Assembly: GCA_030765055.1 (NCBI GenBank) | Contig: CM060947.1 | Location: 217,283,271 to 217,347,270, forward strand | DNA length: 64,000 nucleotides | Direction: 5' to 3' | Source of the DNA: Mantis religiosa | Taxonomy: Eukaryota; Arthropoda; Insecta; Mantodea; Mantidae | In this document: piece by piece, positions 47,490 through 58,712 of the stretch | Numbering within the stretch: position 1 is the first letter of the stretch | Layout of the letters: every line of letters begins with the position of its first letter | The notes under the pieces: generated by a model | Seen by the model: only the letters and a program-made list of their open reading frames with translations | Databases searched by the model: none | What the model was told of the DNA's origin: nothing | Made by a program: the position numbers and the translations under genes

Positions 47490-47624
47490 TAACGTAGATC
47501 AGTCGTGCCAAACGTGGCCCTGCGTGGCAGAGCGTCGCAGCGGGCCATTCGCCATGCCCAGTGCATAGCGGGCCAGTACGCTAGCAACCAGTACAGCGCA
47601 GGTGTCCTTGCAATACACATAGCA
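47490..47624 (+). promoter_or_regulatory. GC-rich leader upstream of zinc-finger exon of locus 2
   Basis: GC- and CpG-rich DNA directly before the ATG, as at 1-167. The frame is open back to 47505, but the composition and the better start context favour 47625 as the first codon. Confidence 0.3.
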
Positions 47625-47873
47625 ATGGATGTGTCGGAAAGTCGTCCAGATTCGCCTTCTCCACGTAGGTTTTTTAAACCACAATGGGAAAATCAATTTC
47701 TATGTAAAGCCGTTGGCAAAAATATACAGTGTCTAGTATGCCATCAGTATGTTGTACTGAAGAAGTACAATATACAAAGACATTATGAACTGAAGCACCA
47801 GGCAGCATACGGTGAGGTTGTTGGAGAAGAGCGAGCTACGTTGGTAAGGCAGCTCAAGGCAGATACATTGTAT
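47625..47873 (+). CDS. Locus 2 first exon: hAT-type C2H2 zinc finger
   Basis: ATG at 47625 (AGCAATGG, G at -3 and +4). It gives 83 codons to a TTGTAT|GTAAGT donor at 47873/47874, phase 0. A short Ser/Pro-rich head is followed by a zinc finger with ligands C36, C39, H53 and H58, spacing C-x2-C-x13-H-x4-H, identical to exon A1 of locus 1. Shared blocks are CLVC, the aromatic Y six residues before the first His, and RHY. A charged helix follows (GEERATLVRQLKA). Expected to bind DNA in the nucleus. The terminal exon at 52066 opens in the same phase; joined they give a 197-residue protein. The join is inferred, and other exons outside the window are possible. Confidence 0.7.
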
Positions 47874-48002
47874 GTAAGTATATGATACAATAAAAGGGCT
47901 AGATGTTAAATGGATAGATTTATATGTACATGTAAAGTCACAGTAAAAGTTATGTACATAATACCACTGATATTCATAATATGAAAATTTTGCTTAATAG
48001 TT

Positions 48003-48180
48003 TAGGCCGGCCCTCGCAGCCGTGGTCGCTAGAACTATGTCTCTAGCGTTCCGCCGCGTAGAGGGTCGCGGGTTCGAGTCCTGCCTTGGGCATGGGTGTT
48101 TATAATGTAAATGTATACAAAGTACAGAAAACAAACAGTAACCAAATGGAAACAATAAAACACGGTAAAGAAAAATATAC
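48003..48180 (+). mobile_element. tRNA-derived SINE, other family
   Basis: Head GCAGCCGTGGTCGCTAGAAC with box B GGGTTCGAGTCC near 48071-48082, then an AT-rich tail. It lies in the locus 2 intron. The end is uncertain. Confidence 0.55.
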
Positions 48181-48813
48181 AGATATATACTTTTTTAAAT
48201 AAAAAAGAGAGTTCGGCTATTGGGTCAAGAAGTATGCTCTAGCAGTTTAAAAAACACAGCTTGTCCCAATAGCATAAGTTTTACCGAACGTTTCTATGGC
48301 TGCAAGCGGGAAAGTCTAATCTTTATAACTTTTTAATAATTACCTAATTATTCTTTTGATATATTTTACATTATTACTGTTGCCAGTTGCAGTGACAATA
48401 GTTTCTCCAGTAAATGGGAAATATATACACTACAACTATTAAATTGGTTGAATCTGGTCAAGCTATCTCTAAGAATGTAGAACCGCATTTAAAATAAAAT
48501 TATTGCTGATTTGGACATTATGTTTTTGTTCTAAATGGAGTTAGTGTGTGGTGTGTCAAAAAATAAAGAGAAAGAAAACAATAAATGGTTGAAAAATTAT
48601 TCAATCTTTTGTCCATGAAAACCTACATTTTATATAATGCATGACTGATGAAACCTATGTTGCAAGACAATTCTAATAGGGTTTTAAAAGACTAATCCAT
48701 GAGGGCATCCCTCAAACATGTCTGCATGATATAGAAACAAGTATTTTCCAGATCTCTGAGTAGGACCAGCATATCTTCACTAGTAAAAGGACACTGGAAC
48801 CTGACAATATATG
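48181..48813. other. Intron of locus 2, nothing recognised
   Basis: AT-rich, no coding or repeat signal. Confidence 0.35.
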
Positions 48814-49047
48814 GGTACCCCGCCTCTGCAGCCTGTGGCAGCGGGTCTGCACTCGTTCAACAAGTCTGGAGTTCGAATCTCATGGCTAGTTATCTGAATA
48901 AAGTTTCTTCCCAGGGTTTTCCTTTATCCTGAAAGAAGAATGTCGGGTCACTCTAAGCTCTATGGACACTGTACTGATTTGGGCATCACTTCACTCATTT
49001 TATTCAGTGTCCGATATGACCTAACCGGTTAAAAGGACCTTAAATCT
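48814..49047 (+). mobile_element. tRNA-derived SINE, family S1 (diverged)
   Basis: Head GCAGCGGGTCTGCACTCG, box B GAGTTCGAATCTC near 48870, body with TGTCGGGTCACTCTAAGCTC and TGTCCGATATGACCTAAC. Same layout as the other S1 copies. Confidence 0.75.
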
Positions 49048-49426
49048 AGACCTGCCTACATGTTGGAATGCTATTTTTGAGCAGAAATGCTGAGTGCATA
49101 AACGTCAGTCCGATGTGACGCTTTTCTTGATAGATATTAAAAGGTAACTACGATTACTTTACAGTGTTTTATTGTGCGTTTTATTCAGATAGCTATTTTG
49201 TTGTGCTTACATCCTCTCCCTGATAAGCGTATAATGCGTTTATAAAACTTTACAAACGACTACAAGCCACTGAGCATTTTGCTAAGTCCCTGCTAGTGAT
49301 GACTTTTCGCTCTCGTTTGATACAGAAAATGTGGGTCAATTAAATAAATTAAAACTTTTAATAAAATGAAATATTTTGTAAAGTTATGTTAAATGTTATG
49401 GGTTTGGCAAAAGATTATGAGTATAC

Positions 49427-49826
49427 TGTTGCGAACCCCATTATTGCGATAGCGCGGCCGACACACACAAAGGGCTTGCCGAAACAGATAAAGTTAGATA
49501 ACTCGGAAACTTCTAGTGATATCTTGATTGATAAAGAACATTCCACAACCGTCTGTAATCATGAATGGTCGTATAAAAGGAAGCCGCGGTTAGTTGGAGG
49601 TGAGTGGTAATGGGAGAGTGTAATCAGAACTAAATCGTGTGCCTGCAGCTGTATTTTGAAAGTGAATGCTTTTGTTTGTGGACGGTGACCTTGGAAGATT
49701 GTAATTGTGTATAAGACGTAATTCTGTTACTGTAATGGTTGACCAAAGTGTATTTCTATGGAAATAAAGAACACTTTGAATGTCTGCAAATTGGACTTTT
49801 AATTCTAAGAACGCACAAAGTCACAA
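49427..49826 (+). mobile_element. Candidate solo LTR
   Basis: It begins TGTTGCGAACCCC and ends near CAAAGTCACA. TATAAAAG lies at 49572-49579 and AATAAA at 49763-49768, the spacing of a promoter plus poly(A) signal in one LTR. It is followed by no convincing primer-binding site or polyprotein. Target duplication not resolved. Confidence 0.4.
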
Positions 49827-50173
49827 TATATTGCTTCGGGGTAAGACGGAATTAAGTACGATAATAATTACCGAGGGCTTTTTTAAAGCAAATTCGGAAA
49901 AGTAGTTCGGACGGTTACTCCATTGAAAGAAGAAGGTTGCTATCCAAGGTTGTCAGATTAAGGAAGGCTGCTTGGAATAATTGGAATGTGAGGTAGAATT
50001 TCTTAGAAATTTACAGACGGACTCTTGAGTTGTAAAGCAGCAAATATCAGAATACTAGAAATGAAGTTGTAATATTGGATTAGAAGCTAGGAGTATAAGG
50101 GGGTCCTAGAGTTATTACCAAGCGGTGGTTATCAGGAGATCCTGAAGCTTAATAACACAACCTATGTTATAAG
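49827..50173. other. Intron of locus 2, nothing recognised
   Basis: No coding signal. It could be the leader of the retroelement to its left. The last 8 bases are the hAT target duplication. Confidence 0.3.
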
Positions 50174-51205
50174 TAGGGAGCGGATTTATAGGCACTAAAA
50201 TTATGTGAAATAGGCATTTAAATAGGCACTAAAAATTTGCTAAGTAAACACTTAGAAATACATGATGTTAATAAAATGACTCGTAAAATGCACTATAGCT
50301 AGTAGTACAAATTATTATGCTCTTATTTACTGTTCAAAATCATTTATAATTTGCATCATATTATTTTTCCCTTGATTTTTAATAGAAAGTCAGCCTAAAC
50401 GTTCTTCTCATAAAGCAAAACACTTGTTTTCGTAGATCACAGCTTTACTGACAATCTGTGAAAGTTTCATGTTTTTATCTCCAGTAGTTTCTGAGAAGTA
50501 CTTTACAAGGTTTTTGAAATTAGGATTAACATAGTATTAATACGAACATGAATGATTAAACTCGCCTGTTTCACACAAGGCTGACAAAAAATCACTTTCC
50601 CATCTGTGCTGAACGATGGATCAACATTTATCCACTGTTTTAGTACACTTCTGTTGCTTCTCTCTTTTGGCATATTTGCGTAGGAAAATGATCTATGTGT
50701 GCACTTGGAAACACTGCTTACAGAATGGGCTTTCCATTCCCTACATAAAGAGTGGCCGTTTGTCAATCCATTGAAATATCATTTAGCTCGTCTTTGCTAC
50801 TCATCTTTGAGCGAATTCTAAGATTTTTCCATGACGTCATTAGCGCATTGTGACACGATGTAAGACAGGCTAAACCCCTTTTTGTAAATTCTATGTGTAG
50901 CAGTAAGAAATTTCTCTTCCCCGAAAACTGCACGTTGAAACCAACAAATGCAAAAGCTGTAGTCACAAATTTCAAGCAGAAGAAATTGGCTAAAACAGCA
51001 GTTTTAGGCACTAATAAGCAGAATAGGCACAAACGTATGAAATAGGCATTTATAGGCACTATAAAACTAAGAAATTAGGCTAACAATTGTAGGAAACGTG
51101 CTTATAACTTAATAGCCTACGTTTCTGAACAAAGGAATAAAATACACAAATATGAGCAATTCTTAAGAAAGCTAAATCAATATGTAGGGCAAAATCCGCC
51201 CCCTA
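50174..51205 (-). mobile_element. hAT element, 1032 bp, with CGGBP1-like ORF
   Basis: Flanked by perfect 8-bp duplications GTTATAAG (50166-50173 and 51206-51213). Ends TAGGGAGCGGATTT and, from the other side, TAGGGGGCGGATTT. Subterminal repeats of TAGGCACT and ATAGGCATTTA occur at both ends. The minus strand carries a CGGBP1-like zinc-finger frame. The element lacks a full transposase and so is non-autonomous. It lies in the intron of locus 2. Confidence 0.85.
50503..50766 (-). pseudogene. CGGBP1-like (BED-type) zinc-finger ORF of the hAT element
   Basis: The family-like part starts at the second Met: MPKERSNRSVLKQWINVDPS, then DGKVIFCQPCVKQ. This matches the N-terminal zinc-finger region of insect CGG-repeat-binding-protein-like genes, themselves hAT-derived. 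CQPC would be the first ligand pair. A His and NT (HVRINT) follow, but the second His is missing or shifted, and the frame ends early at 50503. Probably a decayed transposase N-terminus. Confidence 0.6.
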
Positions 51206-51364
51206 GTTATAAGAACACATGCATAATATAACACTAGCTGTAGACGTTATTGGGCATCATTCTTGCGTCAATGGCAGAATCACTTGTTATCGTCAGATAT
51301 GGAGTCAAGTATTTTAACACCGGACATTCATATAGTAGTTTCCATTGGTCCGCTGAAGTGTAGA

Positions 51365-51367
<3 letters not shown>

Positions 51368-51431
<64 letters not shown>
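51368..51431. repeat. (TA)n microsatellite
   Basis: About 32 perfect TA units. Confidence 0.95.
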
Positions 51432-51436
<5 letters not shown>

Positions 51437-51654
51437 TCAGAACCGTATTTCACTGAATAATACGCACCGACCATACCCTGATATAGGTTTCTAATAGCTT
51501 GACATAAGTTACATACTCAAATGGGGTCTGCATTTTTGTCTACTAAGATTTTGGCTATCTTTTACGGTTTACCAATAATGCAAGTCATCCAAAGTAAGAG
51601 GACTTACAGGTTATTTCAAGAAAATACGAGATATTTCTTACACTTGTTAGAAGA

Positions 51655-51990
51655 AACCTTGAGCAGATGATACTTTAATCAAAATCTTTAGAGCCATTTT
51701 CAGAAAATCAAAATTTTCGGAAAATGTTACAAGTAAACTGTAACTTGGGAGCGGGGTTTTCTTAAAGATCTTCGAGTCGCATCCTTATAAGATGCTGAAT
51801 TTGGATGCCAAGTTTGGCTTTTAATCGAATTTTCAGTATACTGTTCAGACACACATAGAAAGGAACTTTTCTCAAGAAAAAACGCTCTTTTGGGGGGCGG
51901 GGAGTTATTCAAGAGGCTTCGAAACAATTATTTCTGATGAAATTTTGATATTAATTTTTGGTGGAATAGCTACTTGCTATACGTAGTATA
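51655..51990. repeat. Old dispersed repeat (family R1)
   Basis: Shares a series of blocks in the same order with 55735-56050: TTAGAGCCATTTT, then GGAGYGG..TTTTCTT, then TCGNGTCGC, then a TTTNATACC/GGATGCC block, then a TTTTGGGTG/GGTGGAATA block. Parts also occur at 36420, 39730 and 58850. Function and class unknown. Confidence 0.5.
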
Positions 51991-52065
51991 TATGAGTGGG
52001 TGAGTTTGTACATGTATGATATTAATTTAGGTTTTAGGTAACTTACAATATTTCTGAATTCGTAG

Positions 52066-52410
52066 GAAGACGTTACGGAGGAAGAAGGAGGGAGTGGAGA
52101 CACCGAAAACGAGCACGTCAACGATTGTAGCACAAAAAGGAAAATAAATTTTTCTGCCCCGACAAGAAAGAAGATCAAGATGACAGATGAATCTTGCGCA
52201 AAGGAAGCACTGAACTGCATGGAAACTTTAATTGAGAAAGTTTGTACTCGTGATGATTTCTCTGTTTACGGCGAACACATTGCCAGTAAACTGAGAAACA
52301 GTGGAAGATCGAATATAGAAATAGCAATTGCACAAAATGAAATTGACAACATATGTTTCAAACTAATAATGGGTGGATTTTCCCCAGATAAACCTTTTCC
52401 ACCACAATGA
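52066..52410 (+). CDS. Locus 2 terminal exon C2 with BESS-like motif
   Basis: An acceptor ATTCGTAG precedes 52066 and the exon opens in phase 0, giving 114 residues and a TGA stop at 52408. It starts acidic (EDVTEEEGG), has a basic TRKKIKM at about 33-39, then CTRDDFSVYGEHIASKLRNS at 60-79 and a helix IEIAIAQNEIDNICFKLIMG. The RDDxSVYGEHIA core matches exon C1 of locus 1. The second half (NEIDNI versus HLINNI) aligns without gaps but is diverged. Likely a protein-interaction tail of the zinc-finger exon at 47625. The frame upstream of 52066 reaches stops quickly, which supports the acceptor. Confidence 0.7.
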   Translation, partial: EDVTEEEGGSGDTENEHVNDCSTKRKINFSAPTRKKIKMTDESCAKEALNCMETLIEKVCTRDDFSVYGEHIASKLRNSGRSNIEIAIAQNEIDNICFKLIMGGFSPDKPFPPQ

Positions 52411-55400
52411 GGAGATATTAACTGTCTCCATTCACTTCACCACCTTCACAGGGTTAACATTTGTATTAATTAGATAAATATAAATTGTTCCTTAAGGATA
52501 AGCATCTGCGGAGCATGACGGTTTAAAGCATGTAAAAGAACGATTTAAATGTGTGGGAGCCTATATTCCTATGAAATTTTAATAGTCCAAAACAATACAA
52601 TTAGCTTATATAGAAGTGAACAAACCACTCAAGGGGAATCTTCAATAGTAATTTAGTTCCAAGGAGCAGAACAGGACAAAGAAAGCCTGTAGTAACACTA
52701 AAACAAAAGTCAGAAACAGTATTATTTCTATATTTCCAATCTTATTAATGCAGTAATCAATAAATAACGTGTTTACGTTACTTGTGAAACTCTATTACTG
52801 CCACACACATTTAGAAAACATCTGATCCCGATTTTTCACCCATACTGTAGCAACACTAAAACAACAAAGTCCGAAACAGTATTATTTTAGCATTATAATT
52901 TTTTAATATTGTTTCATCGCGTCTTCATTTCTCGACAAATTCTCATTTTCAAATTATTCCATATAATGTAGTTTTTGGTTTACATTAACGAACTTCTGTA
53001 TCCGAAAAGAAAGGATAAAATTGTGTTTTTGTTAGCATGCCGATTTTTGACCCTATTAAAGAATAATATTTATATTGTGTACATTTTTTAACAAAACAAA
53101 CTGAATTCTCATATTTAAAATTTCTCACACCTCAAGCTAACAAAACAATTTAAAACTCATTTCTAACATTTATCTATCAGTTTACAATTAAATATTTAAA
53201 GTTTAAAAAAATTATGCATAGTGTGAATCAACTTTTCAAAACAGAAGAAAAAAATCGCTAAACCAATTTACAAATATGCATGGTCATGGTTTAGTTATAT
53301 AATAAAGCCTCTTGCTGTATTGAAATTTTAGTGGACAGAGCTAAAACTGTGGATGTTTGAAACTTCGCAGATGGGTATCCTTAACTTATGTCTGTTCCAT
53401 ATAACTTTGTCATGTGCTCAAGTCATTTGTTTATTTGCTATGTGGAATAGGTTTTTGTACAATATAAAATAGTTCCTTATTTAATATGATAATTTTTCTT
53501 AAGTTATTCGAGTCTGAAAAGGGCTTGCACATAGCCGTTCAAAGGTTGTACATTAACCAATCGGGGAAAGGGAAAGGAAATTAAGCATGGCAGAATTTAT
53601 GTCAGGGAGGCAAGGTTATAAGAAACAGTGATTTGTTTGAAAGAAGATAAACTCTATAGTTATTTAGAATGAATTTACATTATGTATAGCTACCCTTGAA
53701 AGAGTAAATGCATATATTATTATATATTAATATATATTAATTAATTATAATTATTGTTGTCAATGATGCCGATTCCTGTATTTTTCGACATTGTGTGTTC
53801 AATAAAAGTTTCATAAAATATGCATGATACTTCTATTAAACCTATTGAAGCTTCTATGATAGTTTCCCAAACCACTTGCACAATCACTGATATGATTGTT
53901 TTGAAATTTGAAATATGTACGAAGGCTAGGATAAGAATGACAATTTGCAAAGAATCTTACAGTTACTAATCTAAAACCATTCTGTACTACTGTCATTTTG
54001 TAGAATTGAGGACCTAAGTTTAAATCAGTACTTCAAAACAGTTTGGACGACATTTTTAAATATATGGCACCATCATTAAAATTTTAAGTGCCTTAAAAGT
54101 AAATTGTAGACTCATTAGATAAATGTACACAATGAACGAGGTATAATATGGAAGTAGTACTAATAGTTTCAGTTATTTCTCACAAGGCATATTTGCGAGT
54201 CTTTTAAAATTCGTGCAGGTTCACAAACACTTGTACTCATACTTTTGTTTGTAAGCAGTTGCATTCAGGTGTGGACTAGGCCTTAAGGCAGAGCGAAACA
54301 CACAATCGCTACTTACTACCTAAGTATGTAATGAAGCAGTATACAAATCTTGGAGTGACCAGAGAGTACGAAGTATTATGGTATATAGGTACTCTTTATG
54401 TTACATCTATGTATTGGTATACTACACTAAAGAGCAAATGGTGCCAGTCTAAGGTTCTAAATTGTTCAGTTGAATTCTGGTGCCTCAAAAATATTTGAAA
54501 AGCGACCCATAACATTTCTACATTGAGGCGTAAAGATAAGAAAGTGATAAAATAATGCCGTAAAATTGAAAAACATCTAAAACAACGAATAACAAAAAGT
54601 GACCTAATTATGTGTTCTCATAACCAGGCACCATACGAATGTATGTAAACAACAAAGCTATGATACAACAATTAAAGGAGAACATGTCATTACAAAACGT
54701 GCTCTGTTTATATTTAAGAACTTGGGTCAAAGATTGCATTTCTTGTTTCAGGATTTAGAGCATTCAGTTCTAGTTTTAACAGAATATAGTATTTTTCACT
54801 ATGCTCCACCATTTTAAAGCCCGTGAAGATTTCTTTTAAAATGCAATCTTTGTAACCTAAGGCTGTATTCTCTTTCAAAAAACGCAGTTAATTATAAGCT
54901 ACAAATGTGTTTAATTTGATTACATTTACATCAAGCAAAGCAAGAAGAAAATTCTGCAAAAGAAATGCAACAACTAAGAAGGAGAACGAAAAAGCAGAAG
55001 AGGCAAGGAAAATGAAATCTGAGGGCCCAACCTATGAACCTGATGGATTTTAAATTAAATTTTTCACTCAAAAGCTTTAAAGGCCATGTTTTCATCATTT
55101 ATATTTGCAGCGTTTTCTTCCTGTAAAATGCTCTTTGCAAAACACGTTTTGTAATACAGGAATGCAATTTAACAAGCAAGTTGGCAATGTATAAGAATTC
55201 TAATTTTAGGCAAAATCACATATTCAAAAACTGTAATGTTAGAAGCCAAAGGTTTTTCAGTTTCTGACTTACTAGTAAAGAGGCAGTTAAAGAATCCTTG
55301 GCTTTTCCATAATGGAATACTGGGACATTCTTAGTGTTATGTAATTATAGGGTCGCAGAAAAGATACAAAGGTTTAAAATTGTGTTATTGTTATTATTAA

Positions 55401-55734
55401 ACAGCTTGTTCTAGTATTTACTTCACGTTAATCAAGTTAAACGTTTGTAGAAATTGTTTAATTACATCATTTCCTTGTAGGTACAGTGGGAATAGGGGAA
55501 CAGTATAAGTTTAAGTGACAGATTTCATAAAAGCTGATTGCTACATGATGGCTTGAAATTCCATTATTTTTGTAAGTCTAGAACATAATTAGAAAACGAA
55601 AGACTTCGCATTTGAGATAATAATTATTGAAAAATTAAATTCAATGAAGTAATTTCTCGAAAATGTTCAATCAAAATAGTAAGTGCAAGTATAAGCTGAG
55701 TACTCCGAAGTCTTTTGCCGTGAAAATACTTGTT
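52411..55734 (+). other. 3' UTR of locus 2 then empty intergenic DNA
   Basis: AATAAA signals occur at about 52761, 53299 and 53797; which one is used cannot be told. Very AT-rich. I see no other gene or clear repeat. Confidence 0.35.
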
Positions 55735-56050
55735 ATTTTAATTAAAATCGTTGAGAGCCATTTTTTAGAGCATTAAAACTGTCGACAAATGTTGCATGTA
55801 TATGGTAGTCTGGAGTGGAGAGATTTTCTTGAAAATATTCGTGTCGCGTCCTTGAAATATGTTGGACTTTAATACCAGTTTTTGCTATCGATCTTTCGAG
55901 TTATGCTGTTCTCTCTCTCTCTCTCTCTCTCTGCTTTTTTAAATATCTTTTTTTTTTTATTCAGGGATTACCAAAACATGTATTTCTAATGAAATCTCGG
56001 CATTAACCTTTTGGGTGAAATACAATGCTCCCCTACACAGAGAAATTGAA
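55735..56050. repeat. Old dispersed repeat (family R1), second copy
   Basis: Aligns in block order with 51655-51990. Contains a CT tract at 55911-55932. Its right end runs into the tandem duplication at 56003. Confidence 0.5.
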
Positions 56051-56344
56051 AAAAACGTGTTCTGGTAATCTAGTGTTCACGAAACGCCAAGTTCGTGTTT
56101 GTTATTTTATACTGTCACATCTTAGCAAAGAAGATATTTTTATTTAACTATCCCACTATTTAGATAAGTCTTATTAACCTTTTGGGTGAAATACAATGCT
56201 CCCCTACACAGAGAAATTGAAAAAAAACGTGTTCTGGTAATCTAGTGTTCACGAAACGCCAAGTTCGTGTTTGTTATTTTATACTATCACATCTTAGCAA
56301 AGAAGATATTTTTTATTTAACTATCCCACTATTTAGATAAGTCT
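56003..56344. repeat. Tandem duplication, two nearly identical 171-bp units
   Basis: TTAACCTTTTGGGTGAAATA starts at 56003 and again at 56174, and the units differ by only a few bases (for example ACTGTC versus ACTATC). The near-identity points to a recent event. Confidence 0.95.
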
Positions 56345-56454
56345 TTCACTTCTGAAACAGGGAGAATGCGTTTCCAAAATTTGGAGTATCATAAATTACA
56401 ATTCTTGGGATAAAAATATCTTCTACGCCTTTGTACAATTATTATTTCAGGAAT

Positions 56455-56740
56455 GTTTCTATACCAGCTTCCCTAAATCCAGATCTTCCAGTTTGATTCC
56501 CGGCTGGAACGTGGGGATTTTTTTCCCCCGGATTATTTTCTATCCTCCTTAATACTCTGAAAGTTTGTGCGACAGTTCCAATATATATCCTTGTCTTTTC
56601 CAACATGGATTTCCGTCATTGCTCGGGACGCTTTTCAGCCTAGGATTTACTGGGCCTTAGATATTAAAAAGATGACTGAGGAGAATTATGGTCTCCTGAG
56701 TTGGTGGGCAGGGTTACATTAAATGAATCAAATCCCTATT
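56455..56740 (+). mobile_element. tRNA-derived SINE, family S3 (decayed)
   Basis: CCAGTTTGATTCCCGGC serves as box B, followed by GTGGGGATTTTTTTCCCCC as in the copy at 28305. It continues further 3' than that copy, to a GGAGAATTATGGTCTCCTGA block. Confidence 0.55.
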
Positions 56741-57740
56741 TGGAGCAAGCAACAATTAAAACGTGTTAAAATCACAGGAGTTTCTGTAGACAGATCTAGA
56801 AATGATCTATAGAAGTCATTAATCACAATAACTGCATTTTGTTTTTCGTTGCACAGAGGTATATAGAAAGCTGAAACGAAGATAAATTTTGAAAAAGCTT
56901 GTCGGCATATGCTGAGCTTTCTTGGCCTCAGAAAGCGCCTCTATTTAGTGGAGTATATCATTTAAATTTAGCCCAGTATTCGAAGCTTTGATGTCACAGT
57001 GCGACATAAATATATGCATTAAATTACTTTTTATGATCCACTGGCCTAAAATAGTGTATTTTCGTTTAGTTTCAACGTTACGTTTTTGGACAGAATTGTA
57101 ATGTTTCTACTATAAAGTACCTGAACAGCAAAGAAAGGAAAGGCGATTGCAAGTTATATACAAGTCTAAAACTCGTAAATCAGACATCCCATAACCCGCG
57201 ATAAGAATCGTTACTGCTATTAAGCGCTAAAGGAGAAGCATATGAGTAAGAAGTTCCAAGGTTGCATAAAGGTAAATTGATGTGTACGCTCTTTGAAACA
57301 TTATTTTTCAATGCCGAAATGAGACAGTATTTCGTATGTTGTGTTGTATTCCATGTGTGCATAATCTGCACCTAGAAGTTTATCTGCAATGGAGCTGTGG
57401 CCAAGTGGAGAAGATGGCAATGACGGCTGAGAACTAGCAGGTACAAATCTGGATGTTTAAACATTAATCCCAAATTTTGTTTTGTTTTTGTTTTGCTAAA
57501 TTATTAGCAAATGTATATTTTAGGAATTATTAAAATATACCACATGTATATTTCCCTCCTCCTTTCAATGCTAATAGCCCTCCAAACGATACGACATATT
57601 ATGTATTATTAATTTCGTACGTAAATACCTCAATGTCGATGAACAATTTTTCCAAAGGTAAACAGCTGACGATGTGCACTTAAATGTTAAAGGTGGCTAA
57701 AAGTGGGACATTAAAAATGAAATAGATAACTATATCTAAA
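56741..57740. other. Intergenic DNA with a tRNA-like scrap
   Basis: At about 57392-57460 a GAGCTGTGGCCAAGTGGAGA block resembles the start of a Ser/Leu tRNA, but the T-arm is degenerate, so it is a SINE or pseudo-tRNA. Nothing else recognised. Confidence 0.3.
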
Positions 57741-57891
<151 letters not shown>

Positions 57892-58407
57892 TTTGTAAAA
57901 CAAAGTGAAAATAGCACATAATACTTTAATGCATTAATGTATTCAAAATATTCTTTGGTAAAGTATCGAAAGTGATGAATTCCAGCGTAGCAAGAGGTTG
58001 TTGACGTTTTTGCCAAGCAAAGTCTTGGCGTGTTTGATAACCATGTAAGGAGAAAACAAAAAATGTTCAGATAACAAGCACGGTGCAAATACCAAAATAA
58101 CAGCACAACCAGATTCTTTAAATACACAAATGGAGCTATCAAATCACGTGAAATGTCACGCAAATCGTGTACATATAGTTAGTTAAGTTAATTAATTTAT
58201 TTGTACTCAAACATAGAACAAAAACCTTTGTCGACATAATTTAGAGAAAGTATACTTACGGCGACATTTCTTAAAGATTTGTGCATTTTATTTAATGCGA
58301 GGCGCTGCAATTACTGAGTTGCACTTTTGTACAAAATTTAAACATGTTTTATATTTAATTTAGATTTAATTTCATTTGGAGAGCTTCCTAGCAGATCATA
58401 CTGCACC
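57892..58407. other. Intergenic DNA, nothing recognised
   Basis: No gene or repeat assigned. Confidence 0.35.
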
Positions 58408-58712
58408 TACTGTCTACCCACCAAAAGAAGGCAAACTAGAGGAATGTGTAACGTAATCACTTTTGCTGTCCCCACGGTGTTTATGCTCGCCTTCCCAGCA
58501 TGACAAGGATGCTAGATTCGTTTAAAATACATAAAGTGTTGTAACATAACTTGCCAATGCATAATGCCTATCACTACAATTACTGCAACAAACATTATGC
58601 ACTCTCACACACTCATTTCCTAGTAAACAGATCCACTAACAGAGCAGATAAACAGTTAAAAACCCTCTCCCCTTCATTCGTCTCTTGCCTTCTTGTGGTG
58701 GGTAGCCAGTAC
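58408..58712. mobile_element. MITE-like element, about 300 bp
   Basis: Inverted ends CTACCCACCAAAAGAAGGCA (58414) and the near-complement at 58685-58705, one mismatch over 21 bp, with TACTG outside each arm. No coding capacity. Target duplication unclear. Confidence 0.6.
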
